Positions 16,755 to 25,387 of a stretch of DNA of 64,000 nucleotides are shown here, piece by piece. Source of the stretch: Comamonadaceae bacterium. Lineage in GTDB: Bacteria > Pseudomonadota > Gammaproteobacteria > Burkholderiales > Burkholderiaceae_C. The position numbers and the translations under genes were made by a program. The DNA lies in the NCBI GenBank assembly GCA_947476465.1, contig CANJQN010000010.1, positions 49,538 through 113,537 on the forward strand, in the 5' to 3' direction. The notes beneath the pieces were generated by a model. The model was not told the origin of the DNA. It did no database searches and saw only the letters and a list, made by a program, of their open reading frames with translations. Numbering within the stretch: the first letter of the stretch is position 1; each line of letters begins with the position of its first letter.

Positions 16755-17626
16755 TGGCCGAGCTGACCGAATACCTCCTGATCGGGCTGTTGTCCGGCGG
16801 CGTCAGCGCGCTGGTGGCGCTGAGTTTCGTGCTGGTCTACAAGGGCACCGGTGTACTCAATTTCGCGGTCGGCGAAATCATGATGCTCGGCGCCTACCTC
16901 TACTACGCGGCCACCGTGACCCTGGGCCTTGCGCCGGTCGCGAGTTTCGCGCTGTCACTGGTGGCGATCGCTGTGCTGGCGGTGGGGATCGAAACCGCAG
17001 TGCTGCGGCCCCTGGCGGGGCAACCGGTGGTGTCGGTGCTCATGGCCAGCATCGGCCTGGCCAGCATCCTGCACGGCGGGGTGGAAGCCCTCTGGGGTGG
17101 CGACACCCGCACGGTGCCGGGCCTAGTGCCTCGCACGCCCGTGATGCTGGGCGATGTGATGGTGCCGGGGGCGGCTCTGGGCAACTTTGCCCTGGCGGCG
17201 CTTCTGATCGCCGGCTTGCTGGCCTTTTTCAGGTACTCGGCAATGGGGGTGGCCATGCGGGCGACCGCGAGCGATCCGGTGACGGCCGCCACGCTGGGCA
17301 TCAACATCCGCGCGGCGCAGCGTCTGACGTGGATCCTGTCGGGCGTCGTCGGTACGGTGGCGGGGGTGCTGATCTCGGGGTCGGCCGGCTTGTCGCCCTT
17401 GTTGGCATCGATGGCCCTGTCCGTGTTCGCGGCCATCATCCTCGGCGGTCTGGACAGTGTTCTTGGCGCCATCGTGGCGAGCATCCTGGTGGGTTGCCTG
17501 GATGCTGTGACGGTGGGCTACCTGGGGGGCAAGGCCCGAGACGTCCTGCCCTATGTAGTGGTGCTTGCCATTCTGGCGGTGCGCCCGTATGGCCTGTTTG
17601 GAACCCGCGCCATTGAGCGGCTGTGA
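16754..17626 (+). CDS. LIV-type ABC permease (LivH-like)
   Basis: 290 residues with about eight hydrophobic membrane segments and the LivH hallmarks LVYKGTGVLNFAVGEIMMLGAY and, near the end, a GGLDSVLGA stretch in the conserved loop before the last helices. The start is ATG 16754, with an exceptionally complete ribosome site AAGGAGGT at 16741-16748 inside the preceding ATPase gene. It forms the membrane channel with the LivM-like protein encoded next. Confidence 0.9.
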   Translation: MAELTEYLLIGLLSGGVSALVALSFVLVYKGTGVLNFAVGEIMMLGAYLYYAATVTLGLAPVASFALSLVAIAVLAVGIETAVLRPLAGQPVVSVLMASIGLASILHGGVEALWGGDTRTVPGLVPRTPVMLGDVMVPGAALGNFALAALLIAGLLAFFRYSAMGVAMRATASDPVTAATLGINIRAAQRLTWILSGVVGTVAGVLISGSAGLSPLLASMALSVFAAIILGGLDSVLGAIVASILVGCLDAVTVGYLGGKARDVLPYVVVLAILAVRPYGLFGTRAIERL

Positions 17627-17636
17627 GGAGCATGAC

Positions 17637-18677
17637 GTGAGAAGTGGTGTCTATTTCGAAACCTTCGGCGCTGAGGAGCGCCTGTGGAACTCACCGGCCT
17701 CCAAGGCGTGGATGGCAATATTCGTCCTCGCCCTGTCCGCGTTGCCGCTCTGGGGCTCCGACTATGTCGTGGCGATGGCCTGCATTGTCGGCATCCATGT
17801 GATCGCCACCCTGGGGCTGAACATCACCACCGGCAACGCCGGGCTGATCTCCCTGAGCCATGGCGCCTTCTTGGGGGTGGGCTGCTATGCGGTGGCGTGG
17901 CTGGCCAAGGCCGGCGTTCCGTTCTGGGTCGCACTGCCAGCGGCCGGGGCCATCGCGGCCCTGCTGGGCCTGGTGGTTGGCCTGCCCAGCCTGCGGGTCA
18001 AGGGGCTGTACCTGGCGGTCGCCACGCTGGCTGCGCACTTCATTCTCACCTTCGTCTTTCGTGAATGGGAGAGTGTTACCGGCGGGGTCGGCGGCACGTC
18101 GATCGAGCGTGCCCGGTGGTTCGGCTTCGAGTTCTCCAACGACCGGCGTACCTTCTTCCTCATTTTCGGTGCCGCGCTTGCACTGGGCGTCGCTACGCGA
18201 AACCTGCAGCGCAGCTACCTGGGGCGCGCGCTGATCGCGGTGCGCGAGCGCGACTTCTCTGCGGAGATCCTGGGCATTCACCTCTTGCGCACCAAGTTGA
18301 TGGCATTTGCGCTCGGGGCTTTCTATGCCGGTATCGCGGGCGGTCTGCTTGGCTACTTCTACGGTTCGATCACGCCTGAGTATTTCGCGCTGACGCTGTC
18401 GGTGTTCTACCTTGCCGCCATCATCGTCGGTGGGTTGGGGACGGTGCTGGGCAGCGTGTTGGGGGGCTTGTTCATGACACTGGTGCCCGAAGTACTGCGC
18501 CTGGTGGCCTTGTCCAGCGCAGATTGGCTGCCCAAAGTGTCTACCCTGCTGCTGCCGATGGGGCAGGTGGTGTTCGGCCTGTTGATCATCGGCTTTCTGG
18601 TGTTCGAGCCGCACGGGCTGGCGGCGAACTGGTCACGCATCCGGCGGTTCTTTCACCTGTGGCCGTTTCGTACCTGA
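17637..18677 (+). CDS. LIV-type ABC permease (LivM-like)
   Basis: 346 residues from GTG 17637, with GAGGAG 6 nt upstream. Multiple membrane segments and the LivM signatures LGLNITTGNAGLISLSHGAF near residue 60, LRVKGLYLAVATLA, and GGLGTVLGSVLGG. It pairs with the LivH-like permease encoded 10 nt upstream. A two-codon ATG-ACG-TGA frame lies in the spacer and is irrelevant to product choice. Confidence 0.9.
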   Translation: MRSGVYFETFGAEERLWNSPASKAWMAIFVLALSALPLWGSDYVVAMACIVGIHVIATLGLNITTGNAGLISLSHGAFLGVGCYAVAWLAKAGVPFWVALPAAGAIAALLGLVVGLPSLRVKGLYLAVATLAAHFILTFVFREWESVTGGVGGTSIERARWFGFEFSNDRRTFFLIFGAALALGVATRNLQRSYLGRALIAVRERDFSAEILGIHLLRTKLMAFALGAFYAGIAGGLLGYFYGSITPEYFALTLSVFYLAAIIVGGLGTVLGSVLGGLFMTLVPEVLRLVALSSADWLPKVSTLLLPMGQVVFGLLIIGFLVFEPHGLAANWSRIRRFFHLWPFRT

Positions 18678-18701
18678 CCGGTTGACCCCACCGAAAAGCA
18701 T

Positions 18702-19508
18702 ATGACAAACGCGCTGAGCATCGAAAATATCGAGGTCATCTACAACCACAGCGTGCAGGCGCTGCGGGGCCTGTCGATCGCGGTCCCGGCCGGGCGGATC
18801 GTCGCGCTGCTGGGTGCCAACGGCGCAGGCAAGACGTCCACCCTCAAGGCGGCCTCGGGCGTACTGCCCTTTGAGAACGGCCGTGTCGCGGCCGGCCGAG
18901 TCCACTTTTTCGGAGAAGACGTCGCCGCCCGCCCGGCCCATGAACTCGCGCGCATGGGAATGGCCCACGTGCGAGAGGGGCGTCACATCTTCGCTGACCT
19001 GACGGTCGATGAAAACCTGATCGCCGCAGGGCAGGCCCTGCGCGGCCGCCGGCGCGGCGACCTGGACACCGAGTTGGTGTTCAGCTACTTTCCCCGCCTG
19101 CGCGAGCGGCGCAAGCAGGTGGCCGGCTACCTGTCGGGTGGGGAGCAGCAGATGCTGGCGATCGGTCGCGCCATCATCGGGCAGCCTCGGCTGATCCTGC
19201 TCGACGAGCCCTCGCTCGGGCTGGCGCCCTTGGTGGTCAAGGACATCTTTGAGATCATCGCGCGCATCAACCGCGAGCATGGGGTCGCTGTCCTGGTGGT
19301 CGAGCAGAACGCGAAGCTTGCGCTGTCAGTGGCGCAGGACGGCTATGTGCTGGAGAACGGCCGCATCATGATCAGCGGCCCGACGCAAAAGCTGATGGAC
19401 GATCCCGACGTCCAGCGCTTTTACCTCGGCAGCGACGACGGTGGCGCGCAGCAGGTGAGTTTTCGGGACGTAAAGCACTACAAGCGCCGAAAGCGCTGGT
19501 TGTCGTGA
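18702..19508 (+). CDS. LIV-type ABC transporter ATPase (LivF-like)
   Basis: 268 residues. Walker A LGANGAGKT near residue 43, signature YLSGGEQQMLAIGRA, Walker B LILLDEPSLGLAPL, the LivF family pattern. The C-terminal ~25 residues (rich in Lys and Arg, ending YKRRKRWLS) extend beyond a usual LivF. It completes the five-component importer of cluster A and is the last gene of that operon; a membrane-protein gene follows convergently. Confidence 0.9.
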   Translation: MTNALSIENIEVIYNHSVQALRGLSIAVPAGRIVALLGANGAGKTSTLKAASGVLPFENGRVAAGRVHFFGEDVAARPAHELARMGMAHVREGRHIFADLTVDENLIAAGQALRGRRRGDLDTELVFSYFPRLRERRKQVAGYLSGGEQQMLAIGRAIIGQPRLILLDEPSLGLAPLVVKDIFEIIARINREHGVAVLVVEQNAKLALSVAQDGYVLENGRIMISGPTQKLMDDPDVQRFYLGSDDGGAQQVSFRDVKHYKRRKRWLS

Positions 19509-19530
19509 TGGTGCCGGCTGGCCGGCGGGC

Positions 19531-19860
19531 TCAAAACGGCCGAGGCAGCGACCTCAGCCCCAGCCACAGCGCCGCCGTCACGGCATTGACCGGCACGGTC
19601 AGCGCGCTGGGTACATAGAACAGGGCCGACAGGGCCGGTGCCTCCAGCACAAGTTCGACCACGCAGCCCAGCGTGTAGAAAAACAGCCCCCATCCCAACC
19701 AGCGGCGCATGTAGGTGGGCAGCCAGTGGGCTTGGTCCTTGTTGTAGCGCCAAGCGGCGGCGCGGTCGAACAAGGTGCCGTGCATCACGTCCTTGAACAG
19801 CCACCCGAAGAAGAAGTAGCGGTACAAGAGCGTGCGAAATGCGGTGTCGGCCTGCGTCAC
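19531..19860 (-). CDS. Small membrane protein, unknown
   Basis: 109 residues, aromatic-rich, with two to three hydrophobic segments (GWGLFFYTLGCVVELVLEA and the C-terminal half). No recognised domain, but composition and lack of low complexity suggest a real protein. It lies downstream of glnS on the same strand, 129 nt away, and convergent to the LIV operon. Confidence 0.6.
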   Translation of the reverse strand: MTQADTAFRTLLYRYFFFGWLFKDVMHGTLFDRAAAWRYNKDQAHWLPTYMRRWLGWGLFFYTLGCVVELVLEAPALSALFYVPSALTVPVNAVTAALWLGLRSLPRPF

Positions 19861-19989
19861 GCGTTTCTCTCCTTGCCCGGGCGCCTTGTGCGACGCCGTG
19901 AAGGCACACCATACCCGCGTTGGCGCCCCGCTTCCAGTAGGGGCAAACCGGAAGGCTGTGTCAGTGGCCGGCCCGGGCGGCCCGGTGGA

Positions 19990-21780
19990 TCACTTGGCCC
20001 AGGTGTCCTTGAGCCCCGTCGTGCGGTTGAACACGAGTCGGCCAGGCGCATGGTCCTTGCGGTCGGCCACGAAATAACCGTGGCGCTCGAATTGCAAGCG
20101 GGTGTCCGCCGGGCATGCGGCCAGGGAAGGCTCGACCCAGGCCGTCACGACCTTCAGGCTGTCGGGGTTGATCTCCGCCAGGACATCCTGTTCGCCGGTG
20201 CCGGGCTGTGGCACCTTGAACAGCCGGTCGTACAGGCGCACCTGGGCGCTCACGGCGTCGTGAACGCCCACCCAGGTGATCACCCCCTTGGCCTTGACGC
20301 TGTCGCTGCCAGGGGTGCCGCTCTTGGTGCCCTGGAAAAACCGCGCGTGGACCGTGGTCACTTGGCCCGAGGCGTCGGTGTCGGCGCCGATGCATTCGAC
20401 CACATAGCCGTACTTCAGGCGCACCTTGTTGCCCGGGAACAGGCGGTTGTAGCCCTTGGGCGGAACCTGCTCGAAATCGGTGCGCTCGATCCACAGCTCG
20501 CGCCCGAAACCGAAGTGGCGCTGGCCACGCTCGGGATGGTGGGGGTGGACGGGCGCGGCGCAGGGCTCGATGTGGCCGGTGCCCATGGCCTCGTCCCAGT
20601 TGTCGATGACCAGCTTGACGGGATCGAGTGCCACCATCGCCCGCGCGGCCTTGGGGTCGAGGTCGTCGCGCAGAGCGATCTCCAGGGTGCTGAAGTCGAT
20701 CCAGCCGCTGGCCTTGTTGACGCCGATGCGTTCGGCGAACAGCTGCAGGCTCTCAGGCGTGTAGCCGCGCCGGCGCAGGCCGACAATGGTGGGCATGCGC
20801 GGGTCGTCCCAGCCGTTCACATGGCCCTCGTCGACCAGTTGCTTGAGTTTGCGCTTGCTGGTGAGAACGTAAGTGAGGTTCAGGCGCGCGAACTCGTACT
20901 GGCGCGGGTGCGGCGTGTTGATCAGCCCGCCTTCACTGAGGCGGTCGAGCAGCCAGTCATAAAACGGCCGCTGGTCCTCGAACTCGAGCGTGCAAATGCT
21001 GTGGGTGATGTTCTCCAGCGCGTCCTCGATCGGGTGCGCGAAGGTGTACATGGGGTAGATGCACCACTTGTTGCCGGTGTTGTGGTGCTCGGCATGCTTG
21101 ATGCGGTACAGGGCCGGGTCGCGCAGGTTGATGTTCGGGCTGGCCATGTCGATGCGCGCGCGCAGCACGGCCGCGCCGTCGGCCAGCTTGCCGTCTCGCA
21201 TGTCCCGGAACCGTTGCAGGTTCTCGTCGGCCCCGCGCTTGCGATACGCGCTGTCGACGCCGGGTTTGCCGAAATCGCCGCGGTTGGCGCGCATCTGCTC
21301 GGGCGTCTGCTCGTCGACATAAGCCAGGCCCGCTTCAATCAGGTATTCGGCCGCGCGGTACATGAAGTCGAAGTAGTCGCTGGCTTGGAAAAGGTGGCTG
21401 GTGCCGTTGGCGTCCCACGAGAAGCCAAGCCAACGCACGGCGTCCAGGATGCCGTCGACGTATTCCTGCTCTTCTTTTTCGGGGTTGGTGTCGTCAAAGC
21501 GCATATGGCACACGCCGCCGTAGTCACGCGCCAGGCCAAAATTCAGGCAGATGCTCTTGGCATGTCCGATGTGCAGGTAGCCATTGGGCTCGGGCGGGAA
21601 GCGGGTGCGGATGCGGGCCGGGTCGGGCATGCCGGCCTGGTGTGTCGCGGCATCGCCTGGCTTGCCGCCCCAGCATCGCTGCGCGTAGCTGCCCTGCTCG
21701 AGGTCGCGCTCGATGATCTGGCGCAGAAAATTACTCGCCTTCAGGGTTTCTCTGGATTCTTTGTCGGATGGCACGGTCAT
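19990..21780 (-). CDS. glnS: Glutaminyl-tRNA synthetase
   Basis: About 596 residues. It charges tRNA-Gln with glutamine. Class I synthetase motifs: FPPEPNGYLHIGHAK (HIGH) near residue 65-80 and LTSKRKLKQLV in the KMSKS position. GlnRS-specific stretches include RFDDTNPEKE and the C-terminal anticodon-binding beta barrels. I preferred ATG 21780 over GTG 21786. Slightly longer than the E. coli enzyme because of an insertion just after the start region (DAATHQAGMPDPA). Confidence 0.95.
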   Translation of the reverse strand: MTVPSDKESRETLKASNFLRQIIERDLEQGSYAQRCWGGKPGDAATHQAGMPDPARIRTRFPPEPNGYLHIGHAKSICLNFGLARDYGGVCHMRFDDTNPEKEEQEYVDGILDAVRWLGFSWDANGTSHLFQASDYFDFMYRAAEYLIEAGLAYVDEQTPEQMRANRGDFGKPGVDSAYRKRGADENLQRFRDMRDGKLADGAAVLRARIDMASPNINLRDPALYRIKHAEHHNTGNKWCIYPMYTFAHPIEDALENITHSICTLEFEDQRPFYDWLLDRLSEGGLINTPHPRQYEFARLNLTYVLTSKRKLKQLVDEGHVNGWDDPRMPTIVGLRRRGYTPESLQLFAERIGVNKASGWIDFSTLEIALRDDLDPKAARAMVALDPVKLVIDNWDEAMGTGHIEPCAAPVHPHHPERGQRHFGFGRELWIERTDFEQVPPKGYNRLFPGNKVRLKYGYVVECIGADTDASGQVTTVHARFFQGTKSGTPGSDSVKAKGVITWVGVHDAVSAQVRLYDRLFKVPQPGTGEQDVLAEINPDSLKVVTAWVEPSLAACPADTRLQFERHGYFVADRKDHAPGRLVFNRTTGLKDTWAK

Positions 21781-21932
21781 AAGCACTTGATTCTAGGGGG
21801 CGGTCCGCCGCACGCCGGACGGGCGGGTTACGTCTGGCACCGTGGTTGACTCAACAGTTGTCCACCGTTTGGCGCTGCCGGCGTTAAACAAGCACGCGGC
21901 CCCGCTTCGAGGGCCCTCCGGAGGAACCCGCC

Positions 21933-22409
21933 ATGCAGTTCACCGCCCTGACCCGTTTCATCTCCCGCCCAGCTGGCCTGGCCTTGGCCGCAGCCGCCCT
22001 GGCAGCGGTACCCCTGGCGCAGGCCAACGACAACGTCTATTGGTCCGTTGGCGTGGTCGCCGCACCAGGCGTGTCGGTGGGTGTATCCAATGCACGGCCG
22101 GTCTATGTGCAGCCGGCGCCCGTGTACATGAGCCCCCAGCCAGTGGTTGTCTACCAGCCGCCTCGTTACGTGATGCCGGCGCCGGTGTATCCCGAGCCGA
22201 ACGTCTACTACGCTCCGCGTCCGGTCTACTACGGCCCGCCACAGGGGGTCTACTACGGTCCGCCACAGGGGGTCTACTACGGCCCGCCGCGGGTGGTGTA
22301 CGGCGGTCCGCGCTACGTGGGTCGGCCGGTCTACGCCACCGGTTGGGTGCCGCCCGGGCACCGCAACCGCCACGGCCATCGCCACGAAGGACATCGCCAC
22401 AACGATTGA
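21933..22409 (+). CDS. Secreted Tyr/Pro-rich repeat protein
   Basis: 158 residues with a signal peptide cleaved after LAQAND. The mature part is dominated by Pro, Tyr and Val, contains a tandem octapeptide YYGPPQGV, and ends in a His/Arg-rich tail (GHRNRHGHRHEGHRHND) that could bind metals. GGAGGA lies before the ATG. No domain recognised; the composition suggests an exported structural or metal-binding protein. Divergent from glnS. A Rho-independent terminator follows. Confidence 0.75.
   Translation: MQFTALTRFISRPAGLALAAAALAAVPLAQANDNVYWSVGVVAAPGVSVGVSNARPVYVQPAPVYMSPQPVVVYQPPRYVMPAPVYPEPNVYYAPRPVYYGPPQGVYYGPPQGVYYGPPRVVYGGPRYVGRPVYATGWVPPGHRNRHGHRHEGHRHND
22224..22295 (+). repeat. Three tandem 24-bp coding repeats
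   Basis: Three 24-bp units starting GTCTACTACGG. Units one and two differ by one base and unit three is degenerate in its second half. They encode YYGPPQGV-type octapeptides of the secreted protein. Unit gain or loss would keep the frame. Confidence 0.9.
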
Positions 22410-22462
22410 CGCGCCGACGGCGCAGGGCCATGATGCATCCATCAAGGCCCCTCCAAGGCCCG

Positions 22463-22494
22463 CCCCCTGCGCTGAATGTGCAGGGGGTTTTTTT
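22463..22494 (+). terminator. Rho-independent terminator
   Basis: 8-bp stem CCCCCTGC / GCAGGGGG with a 9-nt loop and a run of seven T, 53 nt after the Tyr/Pro-rich gene. Confidence 0.9.
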
Positions 22495-22523
22495 ATGGTC
22501 CCTTGCGCGTGGGCGATCAACCC

Positions 22524-22554
22524 AAAAAAAGGCCCCCAGGCTTTGGGCCTGGGG
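22524..22554 (-). terminator. Minus-strand Rho-independent terminator without an obvious gene
   Basis: Read on the minus strand: 8-bp stem GCC​CCAGG-type pairing (CCCCAGGC with GCCTGGGG at 22534-22541 and 22547-22554), 5-nt loop, then seven T. It would end a transcript arriving from higher coordinates, yet no minus-strand protein gene is credible between here and the plus-strand efflux operon. Confidence 0.75.
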
Positions 22555-22853
22555 CAACTTGCCGGTCGCGGGACGGATGGACGGACCAGCTCACCCCGGA
22601 GGAGGAGGGGACTCAGAGAGTCGGGGTGATTTCCGTTGTGCGTGCGCCTGCCGTGAGCCAGCCACGACGCCTGCGAATCCATCTGGCGAAGTAGAAACCG
22701 CCAGCCTCAACGGCCTTCTAGGACGATGCCTTGTCATGATGCCGGCCGAGCATGGTGGTTGGATGGGCGGCAGTGCGAATGGCCGCACGGCGCTTGCCCG
22801 CCAGACATGTCCCGGACACGCTGCGCGCGGGCGCGCTCCCTACAATGGTACCC
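22555..22853. other. 299-nt intergenic stretch, possible minus-strand small RNA
   Basis: No convincing protein gene. It contains an 8-bp inverted repeat TCACCCCG / CGGGGTGA (22591-22598 and 22622-22629) around a Gly/Ala-rich purine stretch, and leads on the minus strand into the terminator at 22554-22524. On the plus strand the promoter of the efflux operon must lie in its right part. Open minus-strand frames here have no ribosome site and run on through the terminator, so I do not call them. Confidence 0.4.
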
Positions 22854-24506
22854 ATGAAGACCTTGTCCTGGAAGCTTTGGGCGCCGCTGCTGGTGGTACT
22901 GGCGGCCGCTGGCCCTGGCGCCTGGTGGTGGAGCCAGGGCCGCACCCCCGACGTCACCTACCGCACGGCACGCATCGAGCGCGGGCCGCTGCAGGCCACG
23001 GTGTCGGCTTCCGGCACGGTGAACCCGGTCACCCAGGTATCGGTGGGCACGCAGGTGTCGGGCCAGATCAAGGATCTGTTTGTCGACTTCAACTCCGAGG
23101 TCAAGGCCGGCCAGCTGATTGCCCAGATCGACCCCGAAACCTTCGAATACCGCGTGCGGCAGGCCCAGGCCGATCTCGAAGCCACGCAGGCCGCGGTGCT
23201 GACCGCACAGGCCAACTCGGCCGCGTCGCGCGCCGGCATTTCGCGCGCGCGGGTCGACCAGGCCGAGGCCCAGCGCGATCTGGAGCGCAAGCGCATGCTG
23301 GTCGACAAGGAGTTCATCGCCCGCAGCGAAGCCGACAAGGCGCAAGCCCTGGCGAACACCAGCGCCGAATCGGTTCGCGCGGCCGAGGCTCAGCTGGCTG
23401 TCACCGAGGCCCAGATCAAGAGCGCACAGGCCAACGTGGCCCAGCGGCGCGCTGCGCTGGCCCAGGCAGGCATCGACCTGGAGCGCACCCGCATCGTCTC
23501 GCCGGTCAACGGCATCGTGATCAAGCGCACCGTCGAAAAAGGCCAGACCGTGGCCGCCAGCCTGCAGGCGCCCGAGCTGTTCGTGATCGCGCAGAACCTG
23601 CAGGACATGGAGGTATATGCCAGCGTCGACGAAAGCGATGTCGGGCGGATCCGCATCGGCCAGAAGGCCAGCTTCACGGTGGACGCGTTCGCGGGTCAGA
23701 CCTTCGAAGGCGAGATTCGCCAGATCCGCAAGGCCGCCCAGAACGTGGCCAGTGTGATCACCTATGTCGCCGTGGTCGGTTTCTCCAATGCCGGCGGGCG
23801 CCTTTTGCCGGGCATGACGGCCAATGTGCGGGTGGTCACCGACGCGCGAGAGAGCGTGCTCAAGGTGCCCAATGCCGCCCTGCGGGTGCGCATCGCCGGC
23901 GTGGAGCCGGCGGCGGCCCCAGCCGGGCGGCCGGCTTCGGCGGCGTCGGGCACGACGACGGGGGACGCGACCGGCTGGAGCTTGTTGCCCCAGGCCCATG
24001 CGCAAACGCCGCCCGCCGCGCCCGGTGGGGCCACCAACCCCCTTACCGAGTTTCGCAATCGTCTGGTCGCTGAGTTCAAGCTCACGCCCGCCCAGGTGGA
24101 AAAGGTCGACGCGATCATTGCCCAGGCCCGGCCGCGTTTCATGCAGCTGCGGGAGCTGCCGGCCGAAGAGCGGGCCAAGGCGCGCGAGCGCATTGCCGCC
24201 GATATTCGCGCCAGCATCCGCGATGTGCTGGGCGCCGACCAAAAGCCGCGCTACGCCACCATGCTGGCCGAGGCTGCCGCACGCACCGTCACCCGCGGGC
24301 GCATCTTCCTGCTGGGCGGCGACGGCAAGCCCCGCGCTTTCAACGTCCGCCTGGGCATCTCCGACGGCAGCATGACCGAGCTGATCGCGGCGCCTGGCGC
24401 GCCCGAGGCTGCCGAGCTCAAGGACGGGGCGCTGGTCATCACCGGCGTGGTGGGCGCCGCCGCCGGCACAGCGCGTGGGCCCGCCGGGCCGCGGCTGCCG
24501 TTCTGA
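22854..24506 (+). CDS. MacA-type periplasmic adaptor with an inserted LTxxQ helical segment
   Basis: About 550 residues, far above the ~370 of MacA. N-terminal membrane anchor, then the HlyD/MacA core: VSASGTVNPVTQVSVGTQVSGQI, long alpha-hairpin (about residues 95-210), and the beta-barrel region. Near residue 345 a Pro/Ala-rich linker begins, followed by a helical stretch (about 390-480) starting with FKLTPAQVEK at ~408, reminiscent of the LTxxQ motif of Spy/CpxP periplasmic proteins; then the adaptor resumes with GRIFLLGGDGKPRAFNVRLG. It links the inner-membrane ABC pump to an outer-membrane channel, not encoded here. Confidence 0.88.
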   Translation: MKTLSWKLWAPLLVVLAAAGPGAWWWSQGRTPDVTYRTARIERGPLQATVSASGTVNPVTQVSVGTQVSGQIKDLFVDFNSEVKAGQLIAQIDPETFEYRVRQAQADLEATQAAVLTAQANSAASRAGISRARVDQAEAQRDLERKRMLVDKEFIARSEADKAQALANTSAESVRAAEAQLAVTEAQIKSAQANVAQRRAALAQAGIDLERTRIVSPVNGIVIKRTVEKGQTVAASLQAPELFVIAQNLQDMEVYASVDESDVGRIRIGQKASFTVDAFAGQTFEGEIRQIRKAAQNVASVITYVAVVGFSNAGGRLLPGMTANVRVVTDARESVLKVPNAALRVRIAGVEPAAAPAGRPASAASGTTTGDATGWSLLPQAHAQTPPAAPGGATNPLTEFRNRLVAEFKLTPAQVEKVDAIIAQARPRFMQLRELPAEERAKARERIAADIRASIRDVLGADQKPRYATMLAEAAARTVTRGRIFLLGGDGKPRAFNVRLGISDGSMTELIAAPGAPEAAELKDGALVITGVVGAAAGTARGPAGPRLPF

Positions 24507-24525
24507 CCGCCCACCGGAGCCGGCC

Positions 24526-25230
24526 ATGCCGCTGATCGAAGCGCGCGATCTGACCAAGGTCTATTCCATGGGCGGCACCACCGTGCATGCGCTGCGTGGC
24601 GTCTCGCTGGACATCGACGAGGGCGAGTTCGTCGCCATCATGGGCGCGTCGGGTTCGGGCAAGAGCACGCTGATGAACATCTTTGGCTGCCTGGACCGGC
24701 CCACCGAAGGGCACCTGAGCCTGGCGGGCGAAGCGGTCGAGGCCATGTCGGCCGACCAGCTGGCGTCCGTGCGCAACCGGCGCATCGGTTTCGTGTTCCA
24801 GCAGTTCAACCTGCTGCCCCGCACCAGCGCGCTGGAGAACGTCGAGCTGCCCATGGTGTATGCCGGCGTCAAGGCCGCGGTGCGCCACGAGCGGGCACTG
24901 ACGGCATTGCAGCGGGTAGGCTTGGGTGAGCGGCTCGACCACACCCCGGCGGAGCTGTCGGGCGGGCAACAGCAGCGCGTGGCGATCGCCCGCGCGCTGG
25001 TGAACCAGCCGCAGTTGATCCTGGCCGACGAGCCCACCGGCGCACTCGACTCGCAGACCAGCGAGGACATCATGCGTCTGCTCACCGAGCTGAACGGCCA
25101 GGGCATCACCGTGGTGCTGGTCACGCACGAGCACGACGTGGCCGCGTGGGCGCGGCGGCGCATCGTGTTCCGCGACGGCCGGATCGTCGAGGACACCCGT
25201 GGCCCGGCGCGGCAGGCGGTGCCCGCATGA
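24526..25230 (+). CDS. MacB-type ABC transporter ATPase
   Basis: 234 residues. Walker A MGASGSGKST near residue 40, Q-loop FVFQQFNLLPRTSALENVELP, signature LSGGQQQRVAIARAL, Walker B LILADEPTGALD, H-loop VTHEHD. This is the LolD/MacB ATPase family that works by mechanotransmission with a FtsX-type permease. Here ATPase and permease are separate genes rather than fused as in E. coli MacB. Follows the adaptor by 19 nt. Confidence 0.92.
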   Translation: MPLIEARDLTKVYSMGGTTVHALRGVSLDIDEGEFVAIMGASGSGKSTLMNIFGCLDRPTEGHLSLAGEAVEAMSADQLASVRNRRIGFVFQQFNLLPRTSALENVELPMVYAGVKAAVRHERALTALQRVGLGERLDHTPAELSGGQQQRVAIARALVNQPQLILADEPTGALDSQTSEDIMRLLTELNGQGITVVLVTHEHDVAAWARRRIVFRDGRIVEDTRGPARQAVPA

Positions 25231-25289
25231 GCGCCGCGCCGAGCCGCCTCAAGCAAGCTCGCATCCCCTGGGGGCTGAGTGCCGCGGCT

Positions 25290-25313
25290 CCAAGCCTGCC
25301 TGCGCAGGCTTGG
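25290..25313. repeat. Perfect 10-bp stem hairpin between ATPase and permease genes
   Basis: CCAAGCCTGC and GCAGGCTTGG around CTGC form a strong hairpin in the middle of the 157-nt gap (25231-25387) inside an otherwise tight operon. No T run follows, so it is not a standard terminator; it may be a REP-like repeat or an mRNA processing/stability element. Confidence 0.55.
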
Positions 25314-25387
25314 ACGGCACGAAGAGACGCTGACTCCGGCAGCGGCCCGACCAGCGATGGACACGCAGTGCCGAGCGTGGGGGTCCT

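Noticed and set aside
19509..19545. GCCGGC-TG-GCCGGC dyad after the LivF gene as terminator
   Set aside because: Short GC stem without a T run on either strand.
19726..21849. 707-codon plus-strand frame opposite glnS
   Set aside because: Shadow of glnS, no start signal or domain.
21828..22682. 284-codon minus-strand frame across the Tyr/Pro-rich gene
   Set aside because: No ribosome site, crosses two terminators, and its His/Arg-rich sequence is the antisense of a coding repeat.
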